Shown here: positions 34,225 to 43,858 of the stretch, piece after piece
How positions within the stretch are numbered: the stretch's first letter is position 1
Layout: each line of letters begins with the position of its first letter
Origin: Flavobacteriaceae bacterium
GTDB taxonomy: Bacteria; Bacteroidota; Bacteroidia; Flavobacteriales; Flavobacteriaceae
Assembly (NCBI GenBank): GCA_030148025.1
Contig: JASBUG010000023.1
Coordinates: 124,001-188,000, forward strand
Reading direction: 5' to 3'
DNA: 64,000 bases
The notes under the pieces: model-generated
The model's database searches: none
What the model saw: the letters and a program-made list of their open reading frames with translations, nothing else
What the model was told of the DNA's origin: nothing
Made by a program: the position numbers and the translations under genes

Positions 34225-35221
34225 CCCAGAAAAAGAACAGAATATTTTAGAAGTTGATGCTTATCATAGAGTTGTCATTCCTGTCTATATTCCTAATTTA
34301 ACTGAGGCATATTTTCAAGATGGTTTAAAGATTTTGAAGTTATGTTTTAGCTCTTTATTAAAAACTATTCACCCTAAAACCAAAGTTTCAATAATTAATA
34401 ATGCTTCATGTGAAGAAGTAGTTGTTTATTTAGAAAGCTTGTATCAACAAAATGAAGTAATTGATCAGCTATTTAACTCTAAAATTAACCTAGGTAAGGT
34501 TAATGCGCTATATGCAGCTATTAAGAGCAATTTAGAACCAATAATAACGATTGCTGATGCAGATGTTATGTTTTTACCAAATTGGCAACAAGAAGTAGAG
34601 AATACCATGTTAGCTTTTCCGGAATGTGGTATGGTTTCTCCTGTACCAAGTAGTATTGCTTATAGAGGCAAATACTTAAATAGCACTGTTTTTTATGCTT
34701 TTTTTAAAGGAAAATTAAGATTTGAGAATGTTAAGAGTCCTGAGGGATTAGTGAAATTTCAAGAAAGCGTAGGTCGAGAGATGTATAATAAAAATCATTT
34801 AGAAAAATATCTTGTTGTATCTAACAAAAAGGGAGAGGCGGTAATAGGTTGTGGCCATTTTATGGCAACTTTTAGGGCAGAAGTGTTTCAGAAAGCACCA
34901 AATGACATCTGTAAATTTAAAATAGTAGGCGGAAGTGAAAATAACTACTTAGATAAACCAAATGATGTAGGAGGTTATTTAAGGCTAGCAACTTTAAGAA
35001 ATTATGGCTACCATCTAGGAAATAAAAAAGAAGACTGGATGGACGATAAGCTTGATGAAATTAATACTTCAAAAATAACTCATCACACTATTAAAAGCCT
35101 CCCCGAATTAAAATCTATTGGATCTTTTAACCATAAAATAGGCCGAATAATACATGAAATCTTCTTCAAAAGGTTAAAAAAAAGGTACTTTAGGTATAAA
35201 GGAATGAAAAGCCATTATTAA
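34208..35221 (+). CDS. GT-A type glycosyltransferase, divergent GT2
   Basis: Probable GT2-like glycosyltransferase of 337 residues, more divergent than its neighbours. It has RVVIPVYIPNLTEAYFQDG, KVSIINNASCEEV in place of the usual DDGS motif, NLGKVNALYAAI, and TIADADVMFLPNW (about 115-127) as the DxD metal site. A VIGCGHFMATFRAEVF segment lies on the acceptor side. The N-terminal 20 residues overlap the end of the SDR gene by 17 bases, and its TAATG stop-start overlap couples it to the next gene. Function within the repeat unit unknown. Confidence 0.75.
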   Translation: MRIGNNPEKEQNILEVDAYHRVVIPVYIPNLTEAYFQDGLKILKLCFSSLLKTIHPKTKVSIINNASCEEVVVYLESLYQQNEVIDQLFNSKINLGKVNALYAAIKSNLEPIITIADADVMFLPNWQQEVENTMLAFPECGMVSPVPSSIAYRGKYLNSTVFYAFFKGKLRFENVKSPEGLVKFQESVGREMYNKNHLEKYLVVSNKKGEAVIGCGHFMATFRAEVFQKAPNDICKFKIVGGSENNYLDKPNDVGGYLRLATLRNYGYHLGNKKEDWMDDKLDEINTSKITHHTIKSLPELKSIGSFNHKIGRIIHEIFFKRLKKRYFRYKGMKSHY

Positions 35222-36306
35222 TGAAACAATCGTTAAAGATATTGGTTAGTAATAGAGCGTTACCAACAAAAGAAATTGGAAGTTGGACAACTCGACTATC
35301 TCAACTAAATTCAAATATTGATCTTTTCGATTACATATTATCACCCTCTTGTTATAATGAGAAATATTTAGATTGTAGAAAGCGTAAGTTTATAACTTGG
35401 AGAAAAGAAGTAAGAACACTAAATTTAAAATATTGGGTAGCTAGAGATTATATTAAAAGAATTAAGTATTTAGCAAAAACGGCAAATAAGATTAGTGTTG
35501 TTGTAATGGACGATATTCATTTATTAGAAGCACTTACTTTAACAAAAAACAGTTATAAATGCCCTTTAGAAATAATTTTTTCGTTCCATGGGTTTGAGGT
35601 GGATTTAAAAAAAGATGTATTATCTAGAATAGATAAAATACTGTTTTTATCTCATAAGGGTTCAGAGTTTAATAAGCAAAAATATTCAAATTTTTTTCCA
35701 GAAACTGTAGTAGTTGGTAATGGGGTAGATTCAAGTACTTTTTTTCCTTTAGAGGAGAAAGAATTTTATAAACAAAGACAGGAATATAATTATTTAGAAA
35801 ATGATGAAATATTAATTTGGGTAGCAAATGATAGACCCAAAAAAGGAATTCAACTTTTTTATCAAGTAATTGAAATATTATTAAAAGAAATCCCAACTTT
35901 AAAAGTTATAATTATTGGAAGTGATAGAGTGTATAATCACCCTAGAGTCAATAATATTGGGCGAATTAGCAATAAAGATGTTGCCAAATATTTAAAGATT
36001 AGTAATTATTATATGTTTACTACGTTTTATCAGGAAGGATTTGGTCTTTCTATGATAGAGGCTTTAAAATGTGGAAATGCGGTTATAGCTTCCAGTCGTG
36101 GTGCTATTGTAGAAGTACTTAATGGTTTAGATAATGTTTATTTGATTGAAAAAATAAATGATCCAGAAAAATGGATAGAGGCATTTAACTTAGCAAGAAA
36201 AGATACTAACTTTGGAAAGATTAGACCTAATAAGATTCTTACTGATCAAATATGGGATTATAAAAATTGGGAGCGAAAATTTGTTAATGCAATAAATGGA
36301 GATTAA
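35221..36306 (+). CDS. GT4 glycosyltransferase
   Basis: GT-B fold family 4 glycosyltransferase of 361 residues. The N-terminal domain is divergent (KILVSNRALPTKEIGSWTTRL); the C-terminal domain is typical, with ILIWVANDRPKKGIQLFYQVIEIL, VIIIGSDRVYNHPRV and YQEGFGLSMIEALKCGNAVIASSRGAIVEVL containing the E-x7-E donor motif. The start shares a base with the previous stop, and the end overlaps neuA by 11 bases. It directly precedes the sialic acid genes, so it could act on the sugar before or after sialylation. Confidence 0.83.
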   Translation: MKQSLKILVSNRALPTKEIGSWTTRLSQLNSNIDLFDYILSPSCYNEKYLDCRKRKFITWRKEVRTLNLKYWVARDYIKRIKYLAKTANKISVVVMDDIHLLEALTLTKNSYKCPLEIIFSFHGFEVDLKKDVLSRIDKILFLSHKGSEFNKQKYSNFFPETVVVGNGVDSSTFFPLEEKEFYKQRQEYNYLENDEILIWVANDRPKKGIQLFYQVIEILLKEIPTLKVIIIGSDRVYNHPRVNNIGRISNKDVAKYLKISNYYMFTTFYQEGFGLSMIEALKCGNAVIASSRGAIVEVLNGLDNVYLIEKINDPEKWIEAFNLARKDTNFGKIRPNKILTDQIWDYKNWERKFVNAINGD

Positions 36307-36970
36307 AAATATTGCCATCATACCAGCTAGAGGAGGATCTAAAAGATTGCCAAATAAGAATATGCTTAAGCTTAATGGCGTGCCTTTAATAGAGCATAGC
36401 ATCAATTTTGCTATGGCTAATAAATCCATAATTAACGATGTTTATGTTTCAACAAACGATAAAAATATAAAGGAGATAGCACTAAATCTTGGAGCAAAAG
36501 TAATTGATAGACCAGAAGAAATTTCTGGGGATTATGCAACCACTGTTTCAGCTTTGAAGCATGTTATTAATACTATTGAAGAAACTATAGATAATGTAAT
36601 ACTTCTTCAACCAACAAATCCGTTACGGCAAAAAAATCTATTGACAGACGCTTATACAAAATATATTGATGGTGATTTTGATAGCCTAATGACGGTGTCT
36701 TCTAGCGAAAAAAAATTAGGGAAGATTAAGAACGATAATTTTATCCCATATAATTATATAATGGGACAACGAAGTCAGGATTTAGAACCATTATACTTTG
36801 AAAACGGATTGTTATACATAACAAGAACTTCGTTAATACTAGATAATAGTATTTTAGGAAGTAATAACTATCCATATATAGTTAATCATCCATATGCATT
36901 GGTAGATATTGATTTAGAGGAAGATTTAAAGTATGCACAGTTTATATTAGATAATTACCCAAATGAGTAA
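36296..36970 (+). CDS. neuA: CMP-sialic acid synthetase-like cytidylyltransferase
   Basis: Cytoplasmic acylneuraminate cytidylyltransferase that activates a nonulosonic acid with CTP. The 224-residue protein has the signature [21 protein letters not shown] near the start, [23 protein letters not shown] and [12 protein letters not shown], the usual CTP- and sugar-site motifs, and ends [20 protein letters not shown]. It forms a tight three-gene unit with neuB (8-base overlap) and neuC. This points to CMP-Neu5Ac; a related acid such as legionaminic acid is possible but its extra dehydratase and aminotransferase genes are not seen. Confidence 0.88.
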   Translation: MEIKNIAIIPARGGSKRLPNKNMLKLNGVPLIEHSINFAMANKSIINDVYVSTNDKNIKEIALNLGAKVIDRPEEISGDYATTVSALKHVINTIEETIDNVILLQPTNPLRQKNLLTDAYTKYIDGDFDSLMTVSSSEKKLGKIKNDNFIPYNYIMGQRSQDLEPLYFENGLLYITRTSLILDNSILGSNNYPYIVNHPYALVDIDLEEDLKYAQFILDNYPNE

Positions 36971-38006
36971 CCCGTTTATACAAATAGGAAATAGAAAAAT
37001 AGGATTGGATTATCCTCCATTGGTGATAGCCGAGATAGGTATAAATCACGAAGGATCTTTAAAAGTGGCAAAAGAAATGGTAGATGCAGCTGCAAGATCT
37101 GGTGTTGAGGTGGTGAAGCACCAAACTCATATTGTAGAAGATGAAATGAGTTCTGAAGCAAAAAAGGTTATTCCAGGTAATGCAGATATATCAATTTATG
37201 AAATTATGGAACGCTGTGCTTTGAATGAAGATGATGAAAACGCATTAAAGATATATGTAGAAAGCAAAGGGATGATATTTTTGTCGACTCCTTTTTCACG
37301 AGCTGCAGCAAATAGGCTTGAAAGTATGAATGTTTCAGCATATAAAATAGGGTCGGGAGAGTGCAATAATTATCCACTTCTAGAACACATTGCAAAATTT
37401 AAAAAACCAGTAATATTGAGTACTGGTATGAATACTTTAGAAAGTGTAGAGAAGGCCATAGCGATTTTTGATAAACACAATGTTCCTGTTGCTGTATTAC
37501 ATACAACTAATTTATATCCAACACCACCTGAATTAGTGAGATTTGGAGCTATGAAACAATTACATGAAGCCTTTCCCGATAAGGTCTTCGGGTTAAGCGA
37601 TCACACATTAAACAATAATGCTTGTTTGGGAGCTGTAGCTTTAGGAGCTTCGATTTTAGAACGCCATTTTACAGATCATAAACAACGTACTGGTCCAGAT
37701 ATAATTTGTAGTATGGATGAGCAAGAATGTCAACATTTAATTAAAAGTAGTAGAGAGATTGCACTAATGAGAGGAGGAATTAAAGCGCCTGTGAAAGAAG
37801 AGCAAGTAACTATTGATTTTGCTTTTGCAACTGTTTGTGCAATTGAAGGTATAAAAAAAGGAGAAAAATTAACTAAACATAATATTTGGGTGAAACGTCC
37901 AGGAACAGGAGAAATACCTGCAGAAAATTTTAGTGAGATTCTTAATAAAAAAGCTAAAATTGATATAGAAAAAGATGTTCAATTAAAATGGACAGATTTT
38001 GAGTAA
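36963..38006 (+). CDS. neuB: N-acetylneuraminate synthase family protein NeuB
   Basis: Cytoplasmic aldolase-type synthase condensing ManNAc (or a related sugar) with phosphoenolpyruvate to a nonulosonic acid. The 347-residue protein shows the NeuB TIM barrel with [93 protein letters not shown] and [16 protein letters not shown]-terminal SAF (antifreeze-like) domain covers about 285-347 with [19 protein letters not shown]. It overlaps neuA and neuC. The motifs suit Neu5Ac synthases, though close relatives make legionaminic or pseudaminic acid. Confidence 0.92.
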   Translation: MSNPFIQIGNRKIGLDYPPLVIAEIGINHEGSLKVAKEMVDAAARSGVEVVKHQTHIVEDEMSSEAKKVIPGNADISIYEIMERCALNEDDENALKIYVESKGMIFLSTPFSRAAANRLESMNVSAYKIGSGECNNYPLLEHIAKFKKPVILSTGMNTLESVEKAIAIFDKHNVPVAVLHTTNLYPTPPELVRFGAMKQLHEAFPDKVFGLSDHTLNNNACLGAVALGASILERHFTDHKQRTGPDIICSMDEQECQHLIKSSREIALMRGGIKAPVKEEQVTIDFAFATVCAIEGIKKGEKLTKHNIWVKRPGTGEIPAENFSEILNKKAKIDIEKDVQLKWTDFE

Positions 38007-39132
38007 AACACATAAAAAGATTGCATTTTTATCTGGAACTAGAGCAGATTTTGGAAAAATCAAGTCTTTAATTCAAATTCTTGAAGATAATTCGCATTTT
38101 GAACCTTTCGTATTCGTTACTGGAATGCACTTAATGGAAACCTATGGTTACACCATTATAGAAATTGAACGCTGTAATTTTTCTAACCTTCATGCATTTA
38201 AAAATCACACAAGTGAAACCACGATGGATTTAACACTAGCAAAGACCATTGAAGGGTTTTCAAATTATGTGAAAAAAATTCAGCCAGACCTTATAGTAGT
38301 TCATGGAGATAGAGTAGAAGCAATGGCTGGCGCAATTGTTGGAGCATTAAATAATATTTTAGTAGCTCATATAGAAGGTGGTGAGTTATCTGGTACAGTA
38401 GATGAGCTTATTAGACATTCTGTTAGTAAAATGAGCCATATACATTACGTATCAAATGAAAATGCTAAGAAAAGATTAATTCAAATGGGTGAGCTGGAAA
38501 AGAGTATTAAGATAATTGGTTCGCCAGATGTCGATATCATGTTTTCACAAAATCTTCCAGAAATAAATGAGGTAAAAACATATTACGAAATCTTATTTAA
38601 TGATTACGCGTTGGCAATGTTTCATCCAGTTACAACAGAATATGAAAGTATGGGTGAATATGCGCAAAGTTTTGTTGAAGCATTATTACAAAGTGATAGA
38701 AATTATGTTGTTATATTTCCGAATAATGATTTGGGCTCAGAAAAAATAATCAAAGCTTATAGTCAATTAAAATCAGATCCAAGATTTAGAATTTTTCCAT
38801 CTATAAGGTTTGAGTACTTCTTAACACTTTTAAAAAATAGTAGCTTAATAGTAGGGAATTCTAGTGCAGGGATTAGAGAAGCTCCTTATTATGGAATACC
38901 AACAATAAACATTGGTAGTAGACAAAAGAATAGATCTCAACATTCGCACATAATAAATGTGACATACAAAAGCGAAGAGATATTACACGCTTTAAATTCA
39001 GAATATGAATTAATTAAAAAGGATAACAAAACCTATGGAAAAGGTAATAGTTCAGAATTGTTTTTAGAGTCTTTGCTAGAAGAATCCTTATGGACTTTGA
39101 ATACACAAAAGAGTTTTGTTGATATTTATTAA
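37999..39132 (+). CDS. neuC: UDP-N-acetylglucosamine 2-epimerase (hydrolysing) NeuC
   Basis: Cytoplasmic hydrolysing epimerase that turns UDP-GlcNAc into ManNAc plus UDP, the first step to sialic acid. The 377-residue protein has [76 protein letters not shown] and [26 protein letters not shown], all classic for NeuC. A TTG at 37999, inside the last codons of neuB, is the apparent start. Because NeuC works on UDP-GlcNAc directly, it supports Neu5Ac as the product of this A-B-C set. Confidence 0.92.
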   Translation: MSKTHKKIAFLSGTRADFGKIKSLIQILEDNSHFEPFVFVTGMHLMETYGYTIIEIERCNFSNLHAFKNHTSETTMDLTLAKTIEGFSNYVKKIQPDLIVVHGDRVEAMAGAIVGALNNILVAHIEGGELSGTVDELIRHSVSKMSHIHYVSNENAKKRLIQMGELEKSIKIIGSPDVDIMFSQNLPEINEVKTYYEILFNDYALAMFHPVTTEYESMGEYAQSFVEALLQSDRNYVVIFPNNDLGSEKIIKAYSQLKSDPRFRIFPSIRFEYFLTLLKNSSLIVGNSSAGIREAPYYGIPTINIGSRQKNRSQHSHIINVTYKSEEILHALNSEYELIKKDNKTYGKGNSSELFLESLLEESLWTLNTQKSFVDIY

Positions 39133-39146
39133 AGAAAATAGTATAG

Positions 39147-40520
39147 TTGATTAACAAAAAAATAATAATAGTAGTCCCAGATGGAACAGGAATAAGAAAT
39201 TATTTGTTTTCCAAAATTATACCTGATTTGATGACTCAAAACTGTGAGTTACTCATTTATCATGCATTGTCCAATGAAGCGATTAAGGAAGTTGAAAAGC
39301 TTCATGATATAAAACTTAATAAAAAACTAATTCCTAAGTACAAAGAAACAGTTAGGCAAAAATTTTTAAGAGAGGCTATTTGTTATGGTAGATTGAATTA
39401 TAATTCAAAACTCGAAAATAATTTAACAGTTTTGACTAACTGGAAACGAAACCATAAAGGACTAAAAAAATGGTTTTATAAAATTGTTGAGCCATTTGGT
39501 AAATATATAGGAAGGAACTATCAAAGGATTTTAAAATTTGAAAGAAAATATCAGAATACACTCCTAAAGAGTATTGACGAAGAGCTGTCTTTTTTAAAAT
39601 CGTATAATCCTGATGTTGTTTTTTGTACACATCAAAGAGCAATTAATGCAATTCCAATATTCAAAGCAGCTGAAGTATTAAACATTAAAACTATAGGCGC
39701 TATATACTCTTGGGATAACCTTGTTAAGGCTAGATTATCTATAAGAACCAATATGTATATTGTGTGGTCAAAATATATGAATGATGAGCTGGTAAGATAC
39801 TACAATGAAATAAACAGAGCAGACATTTTTATAACAGGAACTCCGCAATTTGAATTATATAAAGAGGTTAATAATACTAGTAAAGAAGATTTCTTTAAAA
39901 AATATCATTTAGATTCAAGTAAGTTTACAGTTTGCTTTTCTGGAGATGATGTTTTAACATCTCCTCACGATCCAAAGTATTTAGAAGATTTTGTTTCAGT
40001 TATTAAGGAAAGTCATTTAAACGATAAAATTCAAATTATTTTTAGACGTAGCCCAGTAGATCTATCTGGAAGATATGACTATGTTATCAATAACAATAAT
40101 GATGTTATTACGCCTATAGAACCAAAATGGAGTAATACTCAAAAACAATGGACACAATTATTTCCCTATTATGAAGATGTTGAATTGCTGGCGAATTTAT
40201 GTAAACATTGTGATTTAGTAATTAATGTTGGCTCAACAATGGCACATGATTTTGCAATATTTGATAACCCAGCGGCATATATTAATTATGACACTGTTTT
40301 AGATGAAAAATGGTCAACAAAAACTATCTATAATTATCAGCATTTTAGATCTATGCCGGAAAAAGATGTTGTATATTGGATAAACAAGAAGGAAGATTAT
40401 ATTACGGTTATTGATGAGTGCATTGTAAACAAACATTCTTTAGGAAAACAATGGCTCAATACAATTAATTGTTTTGATAAAAATAGTACCCAAGAAATAA
40501 CAAAACTACTTATAGACTAA
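39147..40520 (+). CDS. GT-B-like protein of unknown type, candidate sialyltransferase
   Basis: Unclassified 457-residue protein with the look of a GT-B glycosyltransferase or glycerophosphotransferase-like enzyme. Features are an N-terminal IIIVVPDGTGIRNYLFSKI strand-loop, a basic helical insert (about 60-135), DVVFCTHQRAINAIPIF, AIYSWDNLVKARLSI, FITGTPQFELYKE, VCFSGDDVLTS and, near the end, VINVGSTMAHDFAIFDNPAAYINYD, resembling a donor-site loop. Start is a TTG 14 bases after neuC. It directly follows neuABC, so a role as the enzyme using CMP-sialic acid is attractive, but none of the known sialyltransferase signatures is obvious to me. Confidence 0.6.
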   Translation: MINKKIIIVVPDGTGIRNYLFSKIIPDLMTQNCELLIYHALSNEAIKEVEKLHDIKLNKKLIPKYKETVRQKFLREAICYGRLNYNSKLENNLTVLTNWKRNHKGLKKWFYKIVEPFGKYIGRNYQRILKFERKYQNTLLKSIDEELSFLKSYNPDVVFCTHQRAINAIPIFKAAEVLNIKTIGAIYSWDNLVKARLSIRTNMYIVWSKYMNDELVRYYNEINRADIFITGTPQFELYKEVNNTSKEDFFKKYHLDSSKFTVCFSGDDVLTSPHDPKYLEDFVSVIKESHLNDKIQIIFRRSPVDLSGRYDYVINNNNDVITPIEPKWSNTQKQWTQLFPYYEDVELLANLCKHCDLVINVGSTMAHDFAIFDNPAAYINYDTVLDEKWSTKTIYNYQHFRSMPEKDVVYWINKKEDYITVIDECIVNKHSLGKQWLNTINCFDKNSTQEITKLLID

Positions 40521-40525
40521 TTAAC

Positions 40526-41671
40526 ATGCATATTTGTTTTTTTACACATGAATTTCCAAAAGAAGGTTTTCCACATGGAGGTGTCGGAACATTTATAAAA
40601 ACCATTAGTAAAGCTTACGTAAATAATGGACATAAAGTAAGCGTTGTTGGAGTTAATAATTATACCAATGAAGAGGAAGTTTTAGTACTTGATGGAGTGA
40701 CAGTTCATCGCTTAAAGGCAGTAAAAATTAGGGGACTTAATTGGATGTTTAATAGTAATGCAATAAACAATCGTATAAAGAAAATACATCAAGATACACC
40801 AATTGACATTGTAGAAACACCCGAGTTGGGACTTGCTTTTTTTAAAAAAATACCTGAGATTAAGTATATAATTAGACTTCATGGTGGACATCATTTTTTT
40901 TCTGAAGCTGAAAATAGAAAAGTTAATTGGTGGAAAGGCTTTCAAGAAAAGAGATCTTTTAAAAAAGCTGATGGGTTTATTGCTGTTTCAAAATACGTTA
41001 AAGAACATACTGCTAAATATTTAAGCTATAACAATAAACGCATACAGATTATTAAGTACCCTATTGATTTAGGAGTGTTTTATCCACGACCAAATATTGC
41101 TGTTTCACCAAATACTATTTTGTTCGCTGGAACAGTTTGTGAAAAAAAAGGGATTGACCAATTAATTTTGGCCATGAAAAAGGTAATAGAGCTATTTCCT
41201 GAGATGAAACTTGAGATTTATGGAAGAGATTGGTATTTCAAGAATGGAAAATCTTATATAGATTATTTAAAGCAAAAAGTAATTCCAAAATTGGAAGAAG
41301 CCTCTAAGAATATAATATTTAAAGGTCCAGTTCCTATTAATGAATTGGCAGAAAAGTATGCATCATCAAGGCTATGTGTATTCCCTTCTTTAATGGAAAC
41401 ACAAGGGTTAGTAGCTCCAGAAGCAATGGCAATGGAGAAACTAGTTGTTTTTTCTAAATGTGGACCTGGCCCAGAAACTATTTATGATAAGAAAACAGGA
41501 TTATTATGTGATCCGTATTCTGTAGATAATATTGCTGAAGCTATTATTTGGGCTTTAAACAATGATGAGAAGTCTAAGTTAATTGCTAAAGAAGCAAGAA
41601 AATTTGTTCTTGATAATTATAATATAGAAGTTTTACTAAAACAAAATATTGAATTTTATAAGTCAGTTTGA
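40526..41671 (+). CDS. GT4 glycosyltransferase
   Basis: GT-B family 4 glycosyltransferase, 381 residues. N-terminal domain: ICFFTHEFPKEGFPHGGVGTFIKTI, the glycine-rich acceptor loop. Then YIIRLHGGHHFF and ADGFIAVSKYVKEHTAKYL at the domain interface. C-terminal domain: ILFAGTVCEKKGIDQLILAM and FPSLMETQGLVAPEAMAMEKLVVFSK, which holds the E-x7-E donor motif. It lies 5 bases after the candidate sialyltransferase and its TGATG stop-start overlap couples it to the next GT4 gene. Confidence 0.88.
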   Translation: MHICFFTHEFPKEGFPHGGVGTFIKTISKAYVNNGHKVSVVGVNNYTNEEEVLVLDGVTVHRLKAVKIRGLNWMFNSNAINNRIKKIHQDTPIDIVETPELGLAFFKKIPEIKYIIRLHGGHHFFSEAENRKVNWWKGFQEKRSFKKADGFIAVSKYVKEHTAKYLSYNNKRIQIIKYPIDLGVFYPRPNIAVSPNTILFAGTVCEKKGIDQLILAMKKVIELFPEMKLEIYGRDWYFKNGKSYIDYLKQKVIPKLEEASKNIIFKGPVPINELAEKYASSRLCVFPSLMETQGLVAPEAMAMEKLVVFSKCGPGPETIYDKKTGLLCDPYSVDNIAEAIIWALNNDEKSKLIAKEARKFVLDNYNIEVLLKQNIEFYKSV

Positions 41672-42783
41672 TGAAATTTCTAATAATTACAAATGTTAGT
41701 CATACTAAAATTGCAGATCAGTATTTAGCCTATGCACCATATGTTCAAGAAATGAATCTATGGCTAAAACATGTTGATGAGGTTGAGGTTGTAGCTCATT
41801 TACATAAACGACAGATTACAGATATAGACTTGCCATATAAGCACAAAAGTGTACGATTTACTAATATACCAACAATTCAATTTACATCTTTAGGAAAGAG
41901 TTTTGCCTCTTTATTAAGTCTTCCAATTATTTTGTTTACATTGTTTAAAGCTTGTAAAAGAGCAGATCACATCCATTTACGCTGTCCTGGAAATATTGGG
42001 TTATTAGGTTGTATTGTACAAATTTTATTTCGTAAAAAGACTAAAACTGCCAAATACGCTGGAAATTGGGATCCAAACTCTAAGCAACCATTATCTTATA
42101 GATTGCAGAAACGAATTTTAAGAAATACATTTTTCACCAAAAATATGACTGCTTTAGTTTATGGTAGTTGGAAAGACAGAACTAAAAACATAAAGCCATT
42201 TTTTACAGCATCTTATGATGAATCTGAAAAAACAGAAGTAGATAATAAACCATTAAATAACAGAATTAAACTTTTATTTGTTGGAACATTAAGTAAAGGG
42301 AAGCAACCGTTAATTTCAGTAAAAGCAACCGAAGCATTAATTAATAAAGGATATAATGTTGAATTAAATCTATATGGGGAGGGCTCAGAAAAAGAAACTT
42401 TAATGAGCTATATTGGAGAGAATAGTTTAGAAGAAAAGGTGATTTTAAGCGGAAATAAAGACAAAGAAACTATTAAAAATGCTTATAAAAGTTCTCACTT
42501 TTTAGTATTTATATCTAAATCTGAAGGATGGCCAAAAGTTGTTGCAGAAGCTATGTTCTGGAAGTGTCTACCAATAAGTACAGCTGTGTCGTGCATTCCT
42601 GAAATGTTAGATAATGGAGGAAGAGGAAGTATTGTTTCAGCTAATATAGATGAAATTGTCTCAGATATTGAAAATTATATTAATGATGAATCGTTATACC
42701 AAGATAAAATTGATAAGGCATTTCATTGGTCTAGAAACTATACTTTAGATAAATTTGAGGAAGAAATAAAAGACCTATTATAG
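41671..42783 (+). CDS. GT4 glycosyltransferase
   Basis: GT-B glycosyltransferase, 370 residues from the ATG at 41671; a TTG one codon earlier is possible but less likely. Features: KFLIITNVSHTKIADQYLAYAPYVQEMNLWL, HLRCPGNIGLLG, KTAKYAGNWDPNSKQPLSYRLQ, then the donor domain with LLFVGTLSKGKQPLISVKATEAL, LYGEGSEKETL and FVFISKSEGWPKVVAEAMFWKCLPI. Hydrophobic residues near 80-100 suggest peripheral membrane contact. Sugar not predictable. Confidence 0.85.
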   Translation: MKFLIITNVSHTKIADQYLAYAPYVQEMNLWLKHVDEVEVVAHLHKRQITDIDLPYKHKSVRFTNIPTIQFTSLGKSFASLLSLPIILFTLFKACKRADHIHLRCPGNIGLLGCIVQILFRKKTKTAKYAGNWDPNSKQPLSYRLQKRILRNTFFTKNMTALVYGSWKDRTKNIKPFFTASYDESEKTEVDNKPLNNRIKLLFVGTLSKGKQPLISVKATEALINKGYNVELNLYGEGSEKETLMSYIGENSLEEKVILSGNKDKETIKNAYKSSHFLVFISKSEGWPKVVAEAMFWKCLPISTAVSCIPEMLDNGGRGSIVSANIDEIVSDIENYINDESLYQDKIDKAFHWSRNYTLDKFEEEIKDLL

Positions 42784-42787
42784 AGAT

Positions 42788-43858
42788 ATGAGAGTTTTGC
42801 AATTAATAGATTCATTAGAAGCAGGAGGTGCTGAGAGGGTTTCTGTTAATCTTGCAAATGCACTTACCAATGAAATTGAAGCATCTTTTTTATGTGCAAC
42901 ACGTAAGGAAGGTGATTTAAAGGGAAGTATAAATACTTCAGTTAAGTATTTGTATTTAAATAAAAAACGAACAATTGATGTTATGGCACTAATTAAATTG
43001 TATCGTTTTATCAGGGAAAATAAGATCAATGTTATTCATGCACATTCAACTTCTTATTTTTTAGCTACTTTAATAAAATTTTTGTTGCCTAAACTAAGAC
43101 TCGTAGCTCATTTTCATTTAGGTAGCATGGATACATTATCTACTAAGAAATTAAAGCCTTTAAAAATGGCTTCTAGGTATTTTGATGCTATAATATGTGT
43201 GAATGAAAAGTTACTTAAATGGGCAAGAAAAAATGTAAAGAATGAAAATGTTGCGTGTCTAGTTAATTTTGCTGAAAAAGATAGCTTTCAGCCAGAAACA
43301 TTTTTAAAAGGAAAAAAAGGAAAGCGAATATTACATGTATCTAATTTAAGGCCTGAAAAAGATCATTTTAACATGTTAAATGCGTTTAATCTGGTTGTAA
43401 AAGAAGATGATGAAGTTACTTTACATTGTGTTGGTAAGAATTTTAACGATGAATATGCAGAAAGTGTTTTAGAGTTCTGTAGTGATTTAGGTTTAGACAA
43501 GAATGTTTTCTTCTATGGCAGTAGAAAAGATGTTTCAAATATTATATCACAAAGTGATATTTGTGTGTTGTCATCAAAATCTGAAGGCTTACCTGTATCT
43601 TTAATTGAGTATGGTTTGCACGAAAAACCTGTTGTGGTAACTAATGTAGGCGATTGTGACAAAATAGTGTTTAATAAACAAACTGGAATTGTTGTGAATG
43701 CTAAAAATGGTGATGACTTAGCTTCTGGATTAAGATTTTTACTTAGTAATAAAGTGGAGGCTTTGCAATATGGAGTAAATTTGAAAAAAAATATAGAAAA
43801 ACAATTTTCAAAGGATAAATACATTGATGATTTATTGAAAATTTATGATTCGTTATAA
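42788..43858 (+). CDS. GT4 glycosyltransferase
   Basis: GT-B family 4 glycosyltransferase, 356 residues. It opens RVLQLIDSLEAGGAERVSVNLANAL, the standard acceptor-domain GGAE loop, followed by VIHAHSTSYFLATLI, RILHVSNLRPEKDHFNML, LHCVGKNFNDEYAE and CVLSSKSEGLPVSLIEYGLHEKPVVVTNVGDCDKIV with the donor-binding Glu residues. It resembles galactosyl- or N-acetylgalactosaminyltransferases of polysaccharide loci only in general form. It shares a base (TAATG) with the polymerase gene. Confidence 0.88.
   Translation: MRVLQLIDSLEAGGAERVSVNLANALTNEIEASFLCATRKEGDLKGSINTSVKYLYLNKKRTIDVMALIKLYRFIRENKINVIHAHSTSYFLATLIKFLLPKLRLVAHFHLGSMDTLSTKKLKPLKMASRYFDAIICVNEKLLKWARKNVKNENVACLVNFAEKDSFQPETFLKGKKGKRILHVSNLRPEKDHFNMLNAFNLVVKEDDEVTLHCVGKNFNDEYAESVLEFCSDLGLDKNVFFYGSRKDVSNIISQSDICVLSSKSEGLPVSLIEYGLHEKPVVVTNVGDCDKIVFNKQTGIVVNAKNGDDLASGLRFLLSNKVEALQYGVNLKKNIEKQFSKDKYIDDLLKIYDSL

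Noticed and set aside
36296-39132. Legionaminic or pseudaminic acid pathway
   Set aside because: The dehydratase, aminotransferase and acetyltransferase genes those routes need were not found; NeuC acting on UDP-GlcNAc suits Neu5Ac better, though not exclusively.
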